Part shown: piece by piece, positions 52,699 through 60,977 of the stretch
Numbering within the stretch: position 1 is the stretch's first letter
How the letters are laid out: the number at the start of each line of letters is the position of its first letter
Assembly (NCBI GenBank): GCA_035487155.1
Contig: DATHMK010000015.1
Location: forward strand, 1-64,000
DNA: 64,000 nucleotides
Direction of reading: 5' to 3'
DNA from: DAIDKA01 sp035487155
GTDB taxonomy: Bacteria; Pseudomonadota; Gammaproteobacteria; Steroidobacterales; Steroidobacteraceae
Program-made: the position numbers and the translations under genes
The notes under the pieces: model-generated
What the model was told of the DNA's origin: nothing
Databases searched by the model: none
What the model saw: only the letters and a program-made list of their open reading frames with translations

Positions 52699-52905
52699 GA
52701 CAGGACTCCGTGCCCTGCATGCAGAATGCATCGCACCGCAGCGACTCTCTTGGATAAACGTGCCGTGTTCATGGTCCGCCACGCTCCCCCGTCGAGATCG
52801 CATGACGGACGCGCGGTCACGGAGCTGCCGGCAGCAACGTTCCGGCTGGCCGGAACAGCGGGTCGGCATTTGCGCGATTTCAGTGTGCATGCCGGGAGGC
52901 ATGGT

Positions 52906-53025
52906 TCACCAGTGTCGAAGCGTGCCGAGAGTGGATACGATCGCTACCCCGACCACGAGCGCCATCAGAAACCCCACAACCACGGTGCCGAACAGAAACG
53001 CTCTGAGGACCAGGGTCGGATCCAT
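52906..53025 (-). CDS. Putative single-helix mini-protein
   Basis: A 39-residue frame from ATG 53025 is almost wholly one transmembrane segment (AFLFGTVVVGFLMALVVGVAIV) with a short polar tail (STLGTLRHW). GGAGG is present but 14 bases upstream, which is long. An upstream GTG start would extend it. It is adjacent to other short membrane ORFs. Confidence 0.35.
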   Translation of the reverse strand: MDPTLVLRAFLFGTVVVGFLMALVVGVAIVSTLGTLRHW

Positions 53026-53191
53026 GTCGTGCGACTTCGCCTCCACGGTGACAGCCGCGCGGTTTGAACCATGCCCCGAGGCAGGCTGCCCCGGATACAC
53101 AGGCCTGGCTCGTGACGCCCGCCACCCGTGGGGGATGCCATACGGCCGGCGTAAATCAAACGGAGCGCGCTGGTCCATGCTGCCCCTACCC

Positions 53192-53392
53192 TCAGCCAGA
53201 GCGGCGTGCTCTATTGGTCGCGAGGCGCTCTTCCTCGATCGCCCGCTGTACGGCTTCCACGGCGCTCTGAATACGCGAAATGGCCTCGCCCGTCAGCTGT
53301 TCGGGGGCGGCCCGGAGCAGGCTTGAGACCAGCGCGCGGCGTCGTGCTACCAGTCTGTCGCGCAGGATTGTCAGATTCTCGATATCGCTCAT
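53192..53392 (-). CDS. Small helical hypothetical protein
   Basis: ATG 53392 has GGAG at 8-base spacing. The 66-residue product is charged and helical (IENLTILRDRLVARRRALVSSLLRAAPEQLTGEAISRIQSAVEAVQRAIEEERLA) and looks like a coiled-coil or antiparallel helical hairpin. It may oligomerise; no family recognised. Confidence 0.55.
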   Translation of the reverse strand: MSDIENLTILRDRLVARRRALVSSLLRAAPEQLTGEAISRIQSAVEAVQRAIEEERLATNRARRSG

Positions 53393-54025
53393 GGCATCAC
53401 TCCGACGCTGCGTGTTGGCCAAAGTTAACCAGAGGCGTACCAGCGGAACAATTCAGCGCAAGAATATCCAGCATTTCCGACTCAGAAACCTGGGGGCGTG
53501 TGAACTCAGGCGCGCAAGCAATGCGCAGCCGGCAGTGGCGCGGCGCACAGGGCTGGCGCGCGCCGCGGCCGCTGGCAAGAAATCGGCGGGCCAAACGGCC
53601 CGCCGCCAAGGTTCCCGCCGTGCGGGGGACACGCGGGTGATGGGACGGCCGGCACGGGGGGGTTGTGCGATGACCGTCCAGAAGCAGTGTAGAAATGCGT
53701 CGCGATGGGAACAATCCGCGGCGAGTTGATGCTGGGTTTCACGCCAGTAAACCTCGAATCGCCGCAGTTTCCTGCCGCAAGACACTGCATGTCGATTTCG
53801 CACCTTGCCGGCATGCGTCCGCGCACCCAGCCTGTCAGCACCGCAGGGCATTCCCATGCAGTCGACAACTGGCGATGAGCGGTGGCGAACCTGGCTCGTT
53901 GACTATAGTGCGGCAAGAGCGAAAGCCGTCGAAAGGCTCGGAGATCGCTACCTTCTGGCCAGGCCGATCAATCGAAGCACCGCCAGGGATTTGCAGAAAT
54001 CTCAGCCATGCAAGCCGGGGCCGCC
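53393..54025. other. Gene-poor intergenic region with a strong hairpin
   Basis: No convincing gene is found in these 633 bases; open frames here have irregular composition and no ribosome sites. A perfect 9-bp stem (CGGCGGGCC at 53584-53592, loop AAAC, GGCCCGCCG at 53597-53605) is the clearest structure. It lacks a T-run, so it is not called an intrinsic terminator. Confidence 0.5.
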
Positions 54026-55075
54026 TCAGGCGATCTCGCCGACACGAATCACGACCTTGCCGACGTGACGGCCGGACTCGAGATACTTCAGCGCCGACAC
54101 GATGTCCCGCATCTCGAAGGTCCGGTCGATTACCGGTCTGATCTGCAGCGCTTCCAACGTGCCAATCATCCGGTCGAGCATTTCGACTGATCCTGCGACG
54201 ATGCCCTGAAGATTGAGCGTCTTTCTGAGGATCGGCAGCGTGTCGAAGGTTCCATAGGCTCCGGTCAACATGCCGATGACGCTGATGCAACCCCCGACCG
54301 CCGCCGACTTGATCGATTGGTCCAGGGTACCCGACCCCCCGGTCTCGATGATGTGATCGACACCACTCCCGCCGGTAAGTTCGAGTACGTGCCGGCTCCA
54401 GTCACTGTGTTGTTTCCAGTTGATGACATGTGCGGCACCGAGCTCGCGCAATGCACGGCACTTCAGGTCGCTGGAGGTGGTCGCGATCACGCGCGCGCCA
54501 GCGGCAAGCGCAAACTGCAGCGCGAATATGCTCACGCCACCTGAGCCTTGCACCAGCACGGTCTTTCCCGTCTTCAGGTTTCCGCTTTCAAAAAGGGCAT
54601 TCCACGCGGTGAGCGCGGCACATGGCAGCGTCGCCGCCTCCTCGAAGGAGAACTCCCTGGGGATGCCAACGAAACCGTGCTGATCCGCAGTGAAGTACTG
54701 ACCCAGGACCCCGTCCAGGCAGCTACCGAGCGCCGAAGTCATTACCTCATCGGTGAAAGGTCCACTGATCCAGGCCGGCAGTGGCGCTCCCACCACACGG
54801 TCGCCGATGCCGAAGCGACGGACGTCCCGTCCGATGGCAGTCACCTCACCCGCGCAATCCGAGAGCAATACCAACGGTAGCGGTGCCATGGGCGTGAATC
54901 CGCCGCGGGCTATGAGCAGGTCGCGATGATTCAACGACGCGGCGCGCACGCGCACGCGGATCTGCGAGGGCGCCAGGCCCTGCAAGGGCCTGGCGCTGAT
55001 GATGACATTGTCCAGCCCGAAGTCGTTGAGCAGTGCGACGACATTCGAGCGTGATTCATGGCCGCCCGCAAACAT
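54026..55075 (-). CDS. Zinc-independent medium-chain alcohol dehydrogenase/quinone oxidoreductase
   Basis: The 349-residue MDR-superfamily enzyme has the GroES-like catalytic half (RVRAASLNHRDLLIARGGF, then VLLSDCAGEVTAIG and FGIGDRVVG) and a Rossmann NAD(P)H half (KTVLVQGSGGVSIFALQFALAAGARVIAT). The cysteines of the structural zinc loop are missing, so it belongs to the zinc-independent NAD(P)-dependent ADH/quinone reductase group. It is divergent from a LysR regulator at 55204. Confidence 0.92.
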   Translation of the reverse strand: MFAGGHESRSNVVALLNDFGLDNVIISARPLQGLAPSQIRVRVRAASLNHRDLLIARGGFTPMAPLPLVLLSDCAGEVTAIGRDVRRFGIGDRVVGAPLPAWISGPFTDEVMTSALGSCLDGVLGQYFTADQHGFVGIPREFSFEEAATLPCAALTAWNALFESGNLKTGKTVLVQGSGGVSIFALQFALAAGARVIATTSSDLKCRALRELGAAHVINWKQHSDWSRHVLELTGGSGVDHIIETGGSGTLDQSIKSAAVGGCISVIGMLTGAYGTFDTLPILRKTLNLQGIVAGSVEMLDRMIGTLEALQIRPVIDRTFEMRDIVSALKYLESGRHVGKVVIRVGEIA

Positions 55076-55203
55076 GGCCGAACGTTACAACGGGCTTACC
55101 AGCGGTAACACCATGCGTCTCCTGACGCTGCATTTCGCGGCAGGAAATCATTCGCCGGTTTCAGGGGCTCGACGAAAACACGGCGCGGCGTAAACTAGCT
55201 GGA

Positions 55204-56115
55204 GTGGATACGTTGGTAAGCATCAAAGTCTTTCAGCAGGTCGTCCAGGACGGAAGCTTTGTTGCGGCTGCCGAGCATCTCGACCTCTCGACCGCGAGTG
55301 TCAGCAAGCACGTTATGAGCCTGGAGAAACGACTTGGCGTGCGGTTACTCAGCCGCAGCAGTCGCGCGTTGAGCTTGACGGAGCCCGGAAGAGTGTACTT
55401 CGAGCGCTCCAAGACCATCGTCGATGACCTTGAAACGGCGGAGCTGGAACTGGGCTCGTTGAATAGCGCCGCGCGCGGCACGCTGCGGGTCACTGCTCCC
55501 ACCTGGCTTGCAGGACAGCGCCTGGCGGACCTGGTGGCGCGCTATCAAAGACTCTATCCGGACATCGTCCTGGACGTTTCCTTCGATGACCGCGTCGTCG
55601 ACCTGGTCGCTGAGGGTTATGATCTGGCATTGCGCGTTGTGCCTCACCACCTGTTGCCAGCGGGGTTGATCGCCCGACCATTACGGGATGTGACGAGTGT
55701 TCTGGGCGGATCGCGCGAATACCTCAAGCGGCTGGGCACTCCGGCCTCGCCCGAGGACCTGCGCAATCACCGATTCGTGGCGGTGGGTGGCAGTGATGTG
55801 CTGTCACTGGCCGGTCCCACAGGCCTGATCGACGTGCCCATGAAGGTCGTCATGCGCTATCGATCGGTGATGGGAGTTGCCAACGCCGTCGCTGCCGGCA
55901 TAGGACTGGCGCCCTTGCCCGATATCTTCTTCGAAGACCAGATGTTCAAGCCGCTGGTCAAACCCGTTCTCCCGGCTTACCGCATGCCGACGCGGACGGC
56001 GCACCTTGTCTATGTCAGCCGCAAGTACGTGCCGTTCAAGATCCGCAGTTTTGTGGATTTCGCGCTGGACCCGGTCAACCGGGTATCCACGCCTACCATT
56101 GAAGGCGTGGATTGA
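55204..56115 (+). CDS. LysR-family transcriptional regulator
   Basis: The 303-residue protein starts at GTG 55204. It has the LysR winged HTH (VSIKVFQQVVQDGSFVAAAEHLDLSTASVSKHVMSLEKRLG) and a C-terminal effector-binding domain (GTLRVTAPTWLAGQRLADLVARYQRLYPDIVLDV). It is divergent from the alcohol dehydrogenase, its most likely target. Confidence 0.93.
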   Translation: MDTLVSIKVFQQVVQDGSFVAAAEHLDLSTASVSKHVMSLEKRLGVRLLSRSSRALSLTEPGRVYFERSKTIVDDLETAELELGSLNSAARGTLRVTAPTWLAGQRLADLVARYQRLYPDIVLDVSFDDRVVDLVAEGYDLALRVVPHHLLPAGLIARPLRDVTSVLGGSREYLKRLGTPASPEDLRNHRFVAVGGSDVLSLAGPTGLIDVPMKVVMRYRSVMGVANAVAAGIGLAPLPDIFFEDQMFKPLVKPVLPAYRMPTRTAHLVYVSRKYVPFKIRSFVDFALDPVNRVSTPTIEGVD

Positions 56116-56127
56116 CGGCGCCGGTGA

Positions 56128-57474
56128 TCACGGTGCCGTATCCGCAGTCTGAACCGGGGCGCTCCCGGTACCGCTGGCCGGAGGCGGGGCCAAGGAGGCA
56201 GCGGGGCAGCTCGGGCGGTCGTTCGCGGCGCTGATGCCCGCTTGGATTGCCTCCGCTGCGGCATCACCCGGGCTGATCCATACCTCACCGCCAGCGGCAC
56301 AACCTTGCGCATAGTCGAACAATGCCCGCACATGCTCATAGCCAAAGTCCAATGTGTCGCCATAGGGATATTGGTCCGGGATGGATGCCACGTGCACATT
56401 CATGCCATTGTGAATCGCGAACCCATAGGCCAGCGCGAATTCGGCGCGCAAGGCGCTGTGAGTCATGGCGTCCAGGCCGCGTTTGATGATGGGCAGCGTC
56501 CCCAGCCTGGTGGTTTGTTGCGTACCGCCAAGCTGGCCATTGATGATGACGTATAGATTGTAGCCATGCAGCCAGCGAACCGATTCCATGGGGAAGAGCG
56601 CAGCCTCGGGAGCCACAAAGAGCGAGGCGGTCGTGCCGCCGTCGGCGTGCATTTCCTCGAAGCTGGACCCGGCTCGCTGCACCTGAATCATCACCGGAGG
56701 AAAGATACCTGGAATGCTCGCAGCGGCGATCAGGACGTCCCGAAACAGCCGTCGGGCAGGTTCGTCGCCCTGGCGCGCGATGGCACCCAGATCCCAGATG
56801 ACCGTCGCCTGCTTGTCCAGATCCGTGGTGGCGACCAGCAGCAATCGTCCCTTGGATGACTCACGAGCGACCGCCTGCAGCAGCTGCGCCGTAACGAAGC
56901 CATCAACCAGATCATGAAGCGGCTTGCCGCGATACAGGCTGGCGCCAAACAAGGTTGTCAGCAGACTGCGCTGCAGCAGGTGTTCGAGACGGGAACGCGG
57001 GAAGGCCTGAACAAGCTGGTCGTCCCACGAGGACCCGAGGAAGGCGAACGGCGCATACAAGGCGCCGACGCTCACGCCGGTCACGATGTCAAAGTCCGGT
57101 CGCGTGCCTTGCCGGCTCCAGCCCACCAGCACGCCTGCTCCGAAACTGCCGCCCGCGCCGCCTCCCGAGAGCGCGAGCATATTGATGGGTCGCTCGCCAT
57201 TGGCCTGCTGCAGCTGCGCCGTCACCCGCTGCGAGCGCATCCGAAAGGTCGCCTGACTCTCATCGATATAGCGCACAGTCTCCCGAAAGCCCGGCAGCGT
57301 CGCTTCTGCTGCGCCGGCCGGGGGATCAGGTCTTCGTGGCAGCTCGGTGCAACCGAGCAGAGTCAGCGAGAGCGCCACCAGCATGATTGCAGCAAGCCCC
57401 GAGCGCATAGCCGGTCGTGCAATCGAGTCGACTGCACCGCAATTCACCGCCGCCTGTGAGCTCCTGCACCGCAT
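56128..57474 (-). CDS. Patatin-like phospholipase lipoprotein
   Basis: The enzyme is anchored by a lipoprotein signal (MLVALSLTLLGC, lipobox LLGC). The patatin core shows the oxyanion loop LALSGGGAGGSFGAGVL, the nucleophile elbow TGVSVGALYAPFAFLG (Ser in GVSVG) and the catalytic Asp in HADGGTT. So it has the Ser-Asp dyad of patatin phospholipases. The start may be ATG 57474 or the internal 57408 that begins the signal peptide directly. A Pro/Ala-rich tail ends the 448-residue frame. It is convergent with the LysR gene. Confidence 0.9.
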   Translation of the reverse strand: MRCRSSQAAVNCGAVDSIARPAMRSGLAAIMLVALSLTLLGCTELPRRPDPPAGAAEATLPGFRETVRYIDESQATFRMRSQRVTAQLQQANGERPINMLALSGGGAGGSFGAGVLVGWSRQGTRPDFDIVTGVSVGALYAPFAFLGSSWDDQLVQAFPRSRLEHLLQRSLLTTLFGASLYRGKPLHDLVDGFVTAQLLQAVARESSKGRLLLVATTDLDKQATVIWDLGAIARQGDEPARRLFRDVLIAAASIPGIFPPVMIQVQRAGSSFEEMHADGGTTASLFVAPEAALFPMESVRWLHGYNLYVIINGQLGGTQQTTRLGTLPIIKRGLDAMTHSALRAEFALAYGFAIHNGMNVHVASIPDQYPYGDTLDFGYEHVRALFDYAQGCAAGGEVWISPGDAAAEAIQAGISAANDRPSCPAASLAPPPASGTGSAPVQTADTAP

Positions 57475-58004
57475 GATCCTGAGTACGCCTTTTGCCGGGG
57501 ATCAGCATTTGCCTTAGGCGCGGTTGGCACAACGCCTGGAGCGAATATGCAACATTTCGCTTCGGGTAACTTTGGGTATAAGGGCGGAACTGTTCTCTCT
57601 CAAACGAGAGAGGCGAATGTCGCTCCAAAGCGTCCGTACCCGCAGTCCAAGCTGACGCTGCTGCCCGAGACGCTTTCGCGTCACGAAATGCATCCTCAAC
57701 GTAACTGCAATTGTGCGGCCCAGCGCCGCTCAATAAGCTCGCCGCCATGTCCAGGACTGCCGCAGTGCCGATGCTTTTTACCCTGACAAGGCTGTCTGTC
57801 GCGGCGGTGCTTGTCCTGGTCGTCATCGCCTACTTCCTCGTCGCATTGGGCATGCAGGAGTACCAGGCGATCCGGCCGCGCGGGGTCACCTTGCAGAGGA
57901 GGTGACCGGGAGGATGCCGGGGAACCGTTTTCCGCCGGCGGCTCGATCGGGACTTGGCGGAGCGCGCGGCGTCCGCTTCGCGCGAGCCGTTGGTGGAACC
58001 CGCG
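57475..58004. other. Intergenic region with a short hairpin and one weak small ORF
   Basis: This 530-base gap holds a 6-bp stem hairpin (CTCTCT at 57595-57600, AGAGAG at 57607-57612) and one possible small ORF (57747-57905). Otherwise nothing is recognised. It contains the promoter side of the patatin gene and the downstream end of the peroxiredoxin-DsbA operon. Confidence 0.4.
57747..57905 (+). CDS. Possible small single-helix membrane protein
   Basis: ATG 57747 opens a 52-residue frame with one transmembrane segment (LSVAAVLVLVVIAYFLVALGM) flanked by a short N-terminus and a basic tail (RPRGVTLQRR). No clear ribosome site and no family. Listed because the composition is protein-like. Confidence 0.35.
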   Translation: MSRTAAVPMLFTLTRLSVAAVLVLVVIAYFLVALGMQEYQAIRPRGVTLQRR

Positions 58005-58517
58005 CTACCCGCGCATCAGTTCGATGAGGCTGTTCGCATCGCGCGGCCCGTCATAGCGCTCACCATTCAGAAACAGGCACGGCGTCCCGTTCACACCGCT
58101 GCGCACCCCGCTGCTGAAGTCGTGTTGAACGCGGGCCGCGAATTGGCCGCCCAGTGCGGACTCGATCAGCTGCGCGTCCATATCCAGACGTTTTGCATAG
58201 GACATCAGGTGCCGATCCGTGAGCGCCTGCTGATTCTCGTACAGCAGGTCATGCATCTCCCAGAACTTGCCGACGGTCGCGGCGGCTTCTGCGAACTCCG
58301 CGGCCCGCTCCGCATGCGGATGCGCCTGACGCAGCGGAAAGTGTCGAAAGACGAAGCACAGCGCATCACCCATGGTTTCCTTGACCGCCTTGAGCTCCGG
58401 ATAGGCTTCCCCGCAATATGGGCATTCGAAGTCTCCATATTCGATCAATACGATGCGCGCATTGAGCGGACCTTGAAAGTGATCCTGCGTCGCGGATACC
58501 GGTGCCAAGCGGCTCAT
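58005..58517 (-). CDS. DsbA-family thioredoxin-like oxidoreductase
   Basis: The 170-residue protein has the thioredoxin-fold CPYC active site (YGDFECPYCGEAYPELKAV, near residues 32-35), a helical insertion and the cis-Pro loop SGVNGTPCLFLNG, typical of the DSBA/thioredoxin_4 group. There is no signal peptide, so it may act in the cytoplasm, for instance reducing the adjacent peroxiredoxin. Its ATG overlaps the peroxiredoxin stop by 4 bases. Confidence 0.92.
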   Translation of the reverse strand: MSRLAPVSATQDHFQGPLNARIVLIEYGDFECPYCGEAYPELKAVKETMGDALCFVFRHFPLRQAHPHAERAAEFAEAAATVGKFWEMHDLLYENQQALTDRHLMSYAKRLDMDAQLIESALGGQFAARVQHDFSSGVRSGVNGTPCLFLNGERYDGPRDANSLIELMRG

Positions 58518-59014
58518 GTCTGACCTCCTGCGGATTTCTGCGGTAATTTCTCCAGCGCATCCAGGATGCCGTCCGCTCCTGGATTGATACCGATGGGTGA
58601 GAGGTAACTCCAGCGGATGACACCTTCGGCATCAATCACGAACAGCGCTCGTTCGCTTACGCCGGCATCGCTGTGATACACGCCGTACCGGCGCGCAACC
58701 TCGCCTTTGGGTTCGAAGTCCGCCAGCAGTGGAAAGCGCAGCTTGCGGTCATGGGTGAAGGCCGCGTGGCACCAGCTTCCGTCGACCGATATCCCGACAA
58801 TCTGCGCGCCGAATTTCTCGAATTCGCTGAGCAACTCGTTGTAGAGCCCAATCTGGTCCCCGCACACCGGACTCCAGTCGGCCGGATAAAAGACCAGTAT
58901 CACGGGCCGACCCCGCAACTCGGCCAGCGACAGCGTCTGATCCGGCGTGGCGTGCAGCGTGAAGGCGGGCGCGGATTGCCCGGCACCCAGGAGCGGGGCG
59001 GACGGGGTCGGCAT
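58514..59014 (-). CDS. Peroxiredoxin (AhpC/TSA family)
   Basis: The 166-residue peroxiredoxin carries the peroxidatic Cys in FYPADWSPVCGDQIGLYNELL and the typical FTLHATPDQTLSLAELRGRPVIL start and GVSERALFVIDAEGVIRW segment. It reduces peroxides and should need a thiol partner; the next gene in the operon is a CPYC protein that could serve. It is 56 bases after natB on the same strand. Confidence 0.93.
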   Translation of the reverse strand: MPTPSAPLLGAGQSAPAFTLHATPDQTLSLAELRGRPVILVFYPADWSPVCGDQIGLYNELLSEFEKFGAQIVGISVDGSWCHAAFTHDRKLRFPLLADFEPKGEVARRYGVYHSDAGVSERALFVIDAEGVIRWSYLSPIGINPGADGILDALEKLPQKSAGGQT

Positions 59015-59070
59015 GACGCTTTCCTTGGCAGGCGTGGGACCGCATTATCCCATCGTCAGCGCGCATTGTC

Positions 59071-60249
59071 TCAACCCAGCAGCTTCTCGCGGTGGTAGAG
59101 CCGGCCGGCCGCCAGGGCAGCCAGCACGCCCAGCAGCAGCGTGACGCTCACCGACAGCGCCACATACCAGGCGGCGACCGGTTCGGCGCGCAGCAACCCC
59201 ATCAGCATGAAATGCTGGCTGAGCGCCGGCACCATCATCAGCCAGGCGGTGGGCTGCAGTCCGAGCGCGCCGGCGAAGATCAGCGGGAACGTCGGCAGTG
59301 CCAGGATCAGGCCCACGTATGTCTGGGCTTCCCGATAGCTGCGGGTAAAGGCGGCCACGATGGTCATCAGTGAGGCGCCAAGCGGAGCCAGGGGCGCGCA
59401 GGAGGCGATCATCTTCAGCACCGTGGCGACACTCATGTTCTGATTCATGCCAAGCCTATCGAGTCCCGCGTGACGCAGCGCCAGCGCCATGACGCATACA
59501 CTCAGGCTCAGCGATATGAGCATGAACACGCAGGCGGCCAGGATCTTGCCGTAGATCAGCTGCTCGCGCCGCACCGGCGTCGTCAACAGCGGTTCCAGAG
59601 AGCCGCGCTCGCGCTCTCCGGCCGTGGCATCCAGCACGATATGCAGGCCACCCATGAGCATGGTCATCAGGATGATGGCGGTAAGGGTGCCCAGAATCAG
59701 CACCGAGCGACTGGTCGGGGTGGCGACGTCGATATCCTGCACCGCGATGGCCGACAGGACCGTCGGATCCACGCCCCTGGCCATGAGTCGCAGCCGCGCT
59801 ATGCCGAAGCCATACTGGCCCAGAACGGCACGCACGCGCCCGAGATCATTGCCCGCCGCAGCATCCGAGGAATCGCTGTACAGCAGGATGGGCGCCGGCA
59901 TCCCGGCTGACAGCTGGCTGGCGTAGTTGTCGGGGATCCACAGCACCATGTGGAATCGCTGCCGATGCACGGCGGCGCGGGCCGCGGCATCGTCCAGATC
60001 GCTGGCCAGGACGTCGATGCGGTACTGGCGCAGATACGCCAGCAGGTTCGGCGCCCGTTCGCCATGAACCACGGCCAGCGTCACCGACTTGTTGTCCTGC
60101 TCCTGGGTGCGGTGCACCGTCAGATTCACCAGCACCGCCACCAGCAGCGGCATCAGCACGGTGCCGAACAGCAAGGCGGAGACCAGGGTGCGCCGGTCAC
60201 GCAGATTTTCGCGCAATTCCTTGCGCAGCACGATGAGGACCGAGCGCAT
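59071..60249 (-). CDS. ABC exporter permease, NatB-like
   Basis: The 392-residue ABC-2 type permease starts with LIVLRKELRENLRDRRTL, has one N-terminal helix, a large extracytoplasmic domain (about 45-170) and five C-terminal helices with GERERGSLEPLLTTPVRREQLIYGKIL. This is the NatB/sodium-ABC permease layout. Its first base overlaps the last base of the upstream ATPase gene. Confidence 0.9.
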   Translation of the reverse strand: MRSVLIVLRKELRENLRDRRTLVSALLFGTVLMPLLVAVLVNLTVHRTQEQDNKSVTLAVVHGERAPNLLAYLRQYRIDVLASDLDDAAARAAVHRQRFHMVLWIPDNYASQLSAGMPAPILLYSDSSDAAAGNDLGRVRAVLGQYGFGIARLRLMARGVDPTVLSAIAVQDIDVATPTSRSVLILGTLTAIILMTMLMGGLHIVLDATAGERERGSLEPLLTTPVRREQLIYGKILAACVFMLISLSLSVCVMALALRHAGLDRLGMNQNMSVATVLKMIASCAPLAPLGASLMTIVAAFTRSYREAQTYVGLILALPTFPLIFAGALGLQPTAWLMMVPALSQHFMLMGLLRAEPVAAWYVALSVSVTLLLGVLAALAAGRLYHREKLLG

Positions 60250-60977
60250 CAGTCCCGGCCTGCCGATTCCAGGAAGCGCACGAAGGCCTCCTCCAGATCA
60301 GCGGTTCCGGCCCTCGCGCGCAGTTCCTCGGGGGTGCCGCAGGCCACGACCTTGCCGGCGGCGATGACCACGACCTCGTCACATACAGCGCTGACCTCCT
60401 GCATCACATGGCTTGAAAAAAGGATGCAGCGCCCCGTGGCCTTCAGCTTCAGGAGCAGCGCGCGCAAGTTGCGCACCGCCATCACATCAAGGCCGTTGGT
60501 CGGCTCATCGAGCAGGATGTTCTGCGGGCCATGCACCAGCGCGCGGGCCAGGGCGGTCTTGAGCCGCTGGCCCTGCGAAAAACCCTTGGCCTGACGATCC
60601 GCAAAATCCGCCATTTCCAAAAGCTCGATCATCTGCGCCGCGCGCTGTTCGCAGTCGCTGCGGTCGAGGCCGTGCAGCGCGCCGAAATATTGGATGTTCT
60701 CCCGGGCGGTGAGGTGCGGATAGACGCCCGCGCCATGCGGCAGCACGCCCATGCGCCGCCGCGCATCGAGCGAGCGCTCCGCGGTGCTGATGCCATCGAT
60801 GAAAGCATCGCCGCTGTCAGGCTGCAGCACGGTGTACAGCATGCGCAGGGTGGTGGATTTGCCGGCGCCGTTGGGGCCCAGCAGGCCGGTGATTCGGCCA
60901 TCCCCGGCGGTCAATGACACGTCCTGCACCGCGGTGATGGCGCCAAAGCGTTTGTGCAGATGCCGCGCTTCGATCAT
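60249..60977 (-). CDS. ABC exporter ATPase, NatA-like
   Basis: The 242-residue ATPase shows Walker A LLGPNGAGKSTTLRML (about 33-48), signature FSQGQRLKTALARALVHGP, Walker B NILLDEPTNGLDVMAVRN and the H-loop FSSHVMQE. It energises the NatB-like permease encoded immediately downstream. It overlaps the upstream alpha/beta hydrolase stop by 4 bases. Confidence 0.94.
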   Translation of the reverse strand: MIEARHLHKRFGAITAVQDVSLTAGDGRITGLLGPNGAGKSTTLRMLYTVLQPDSGDAFIDGISTAERSLDARRRMGVLPHGAGVYPHLTARENIQYFGALHGLDRSDCEQRAAQMIELLEMADFADRQAKGFSQGQRLKTALARALVHGPQNILLDEPTNGLDVMAVRNLRALLLKLKATGRCILFSSHVMQEVSAVCDEVVVIAAGKVVACGTPEELRARAGTADLEEAFVRFLESAGRD

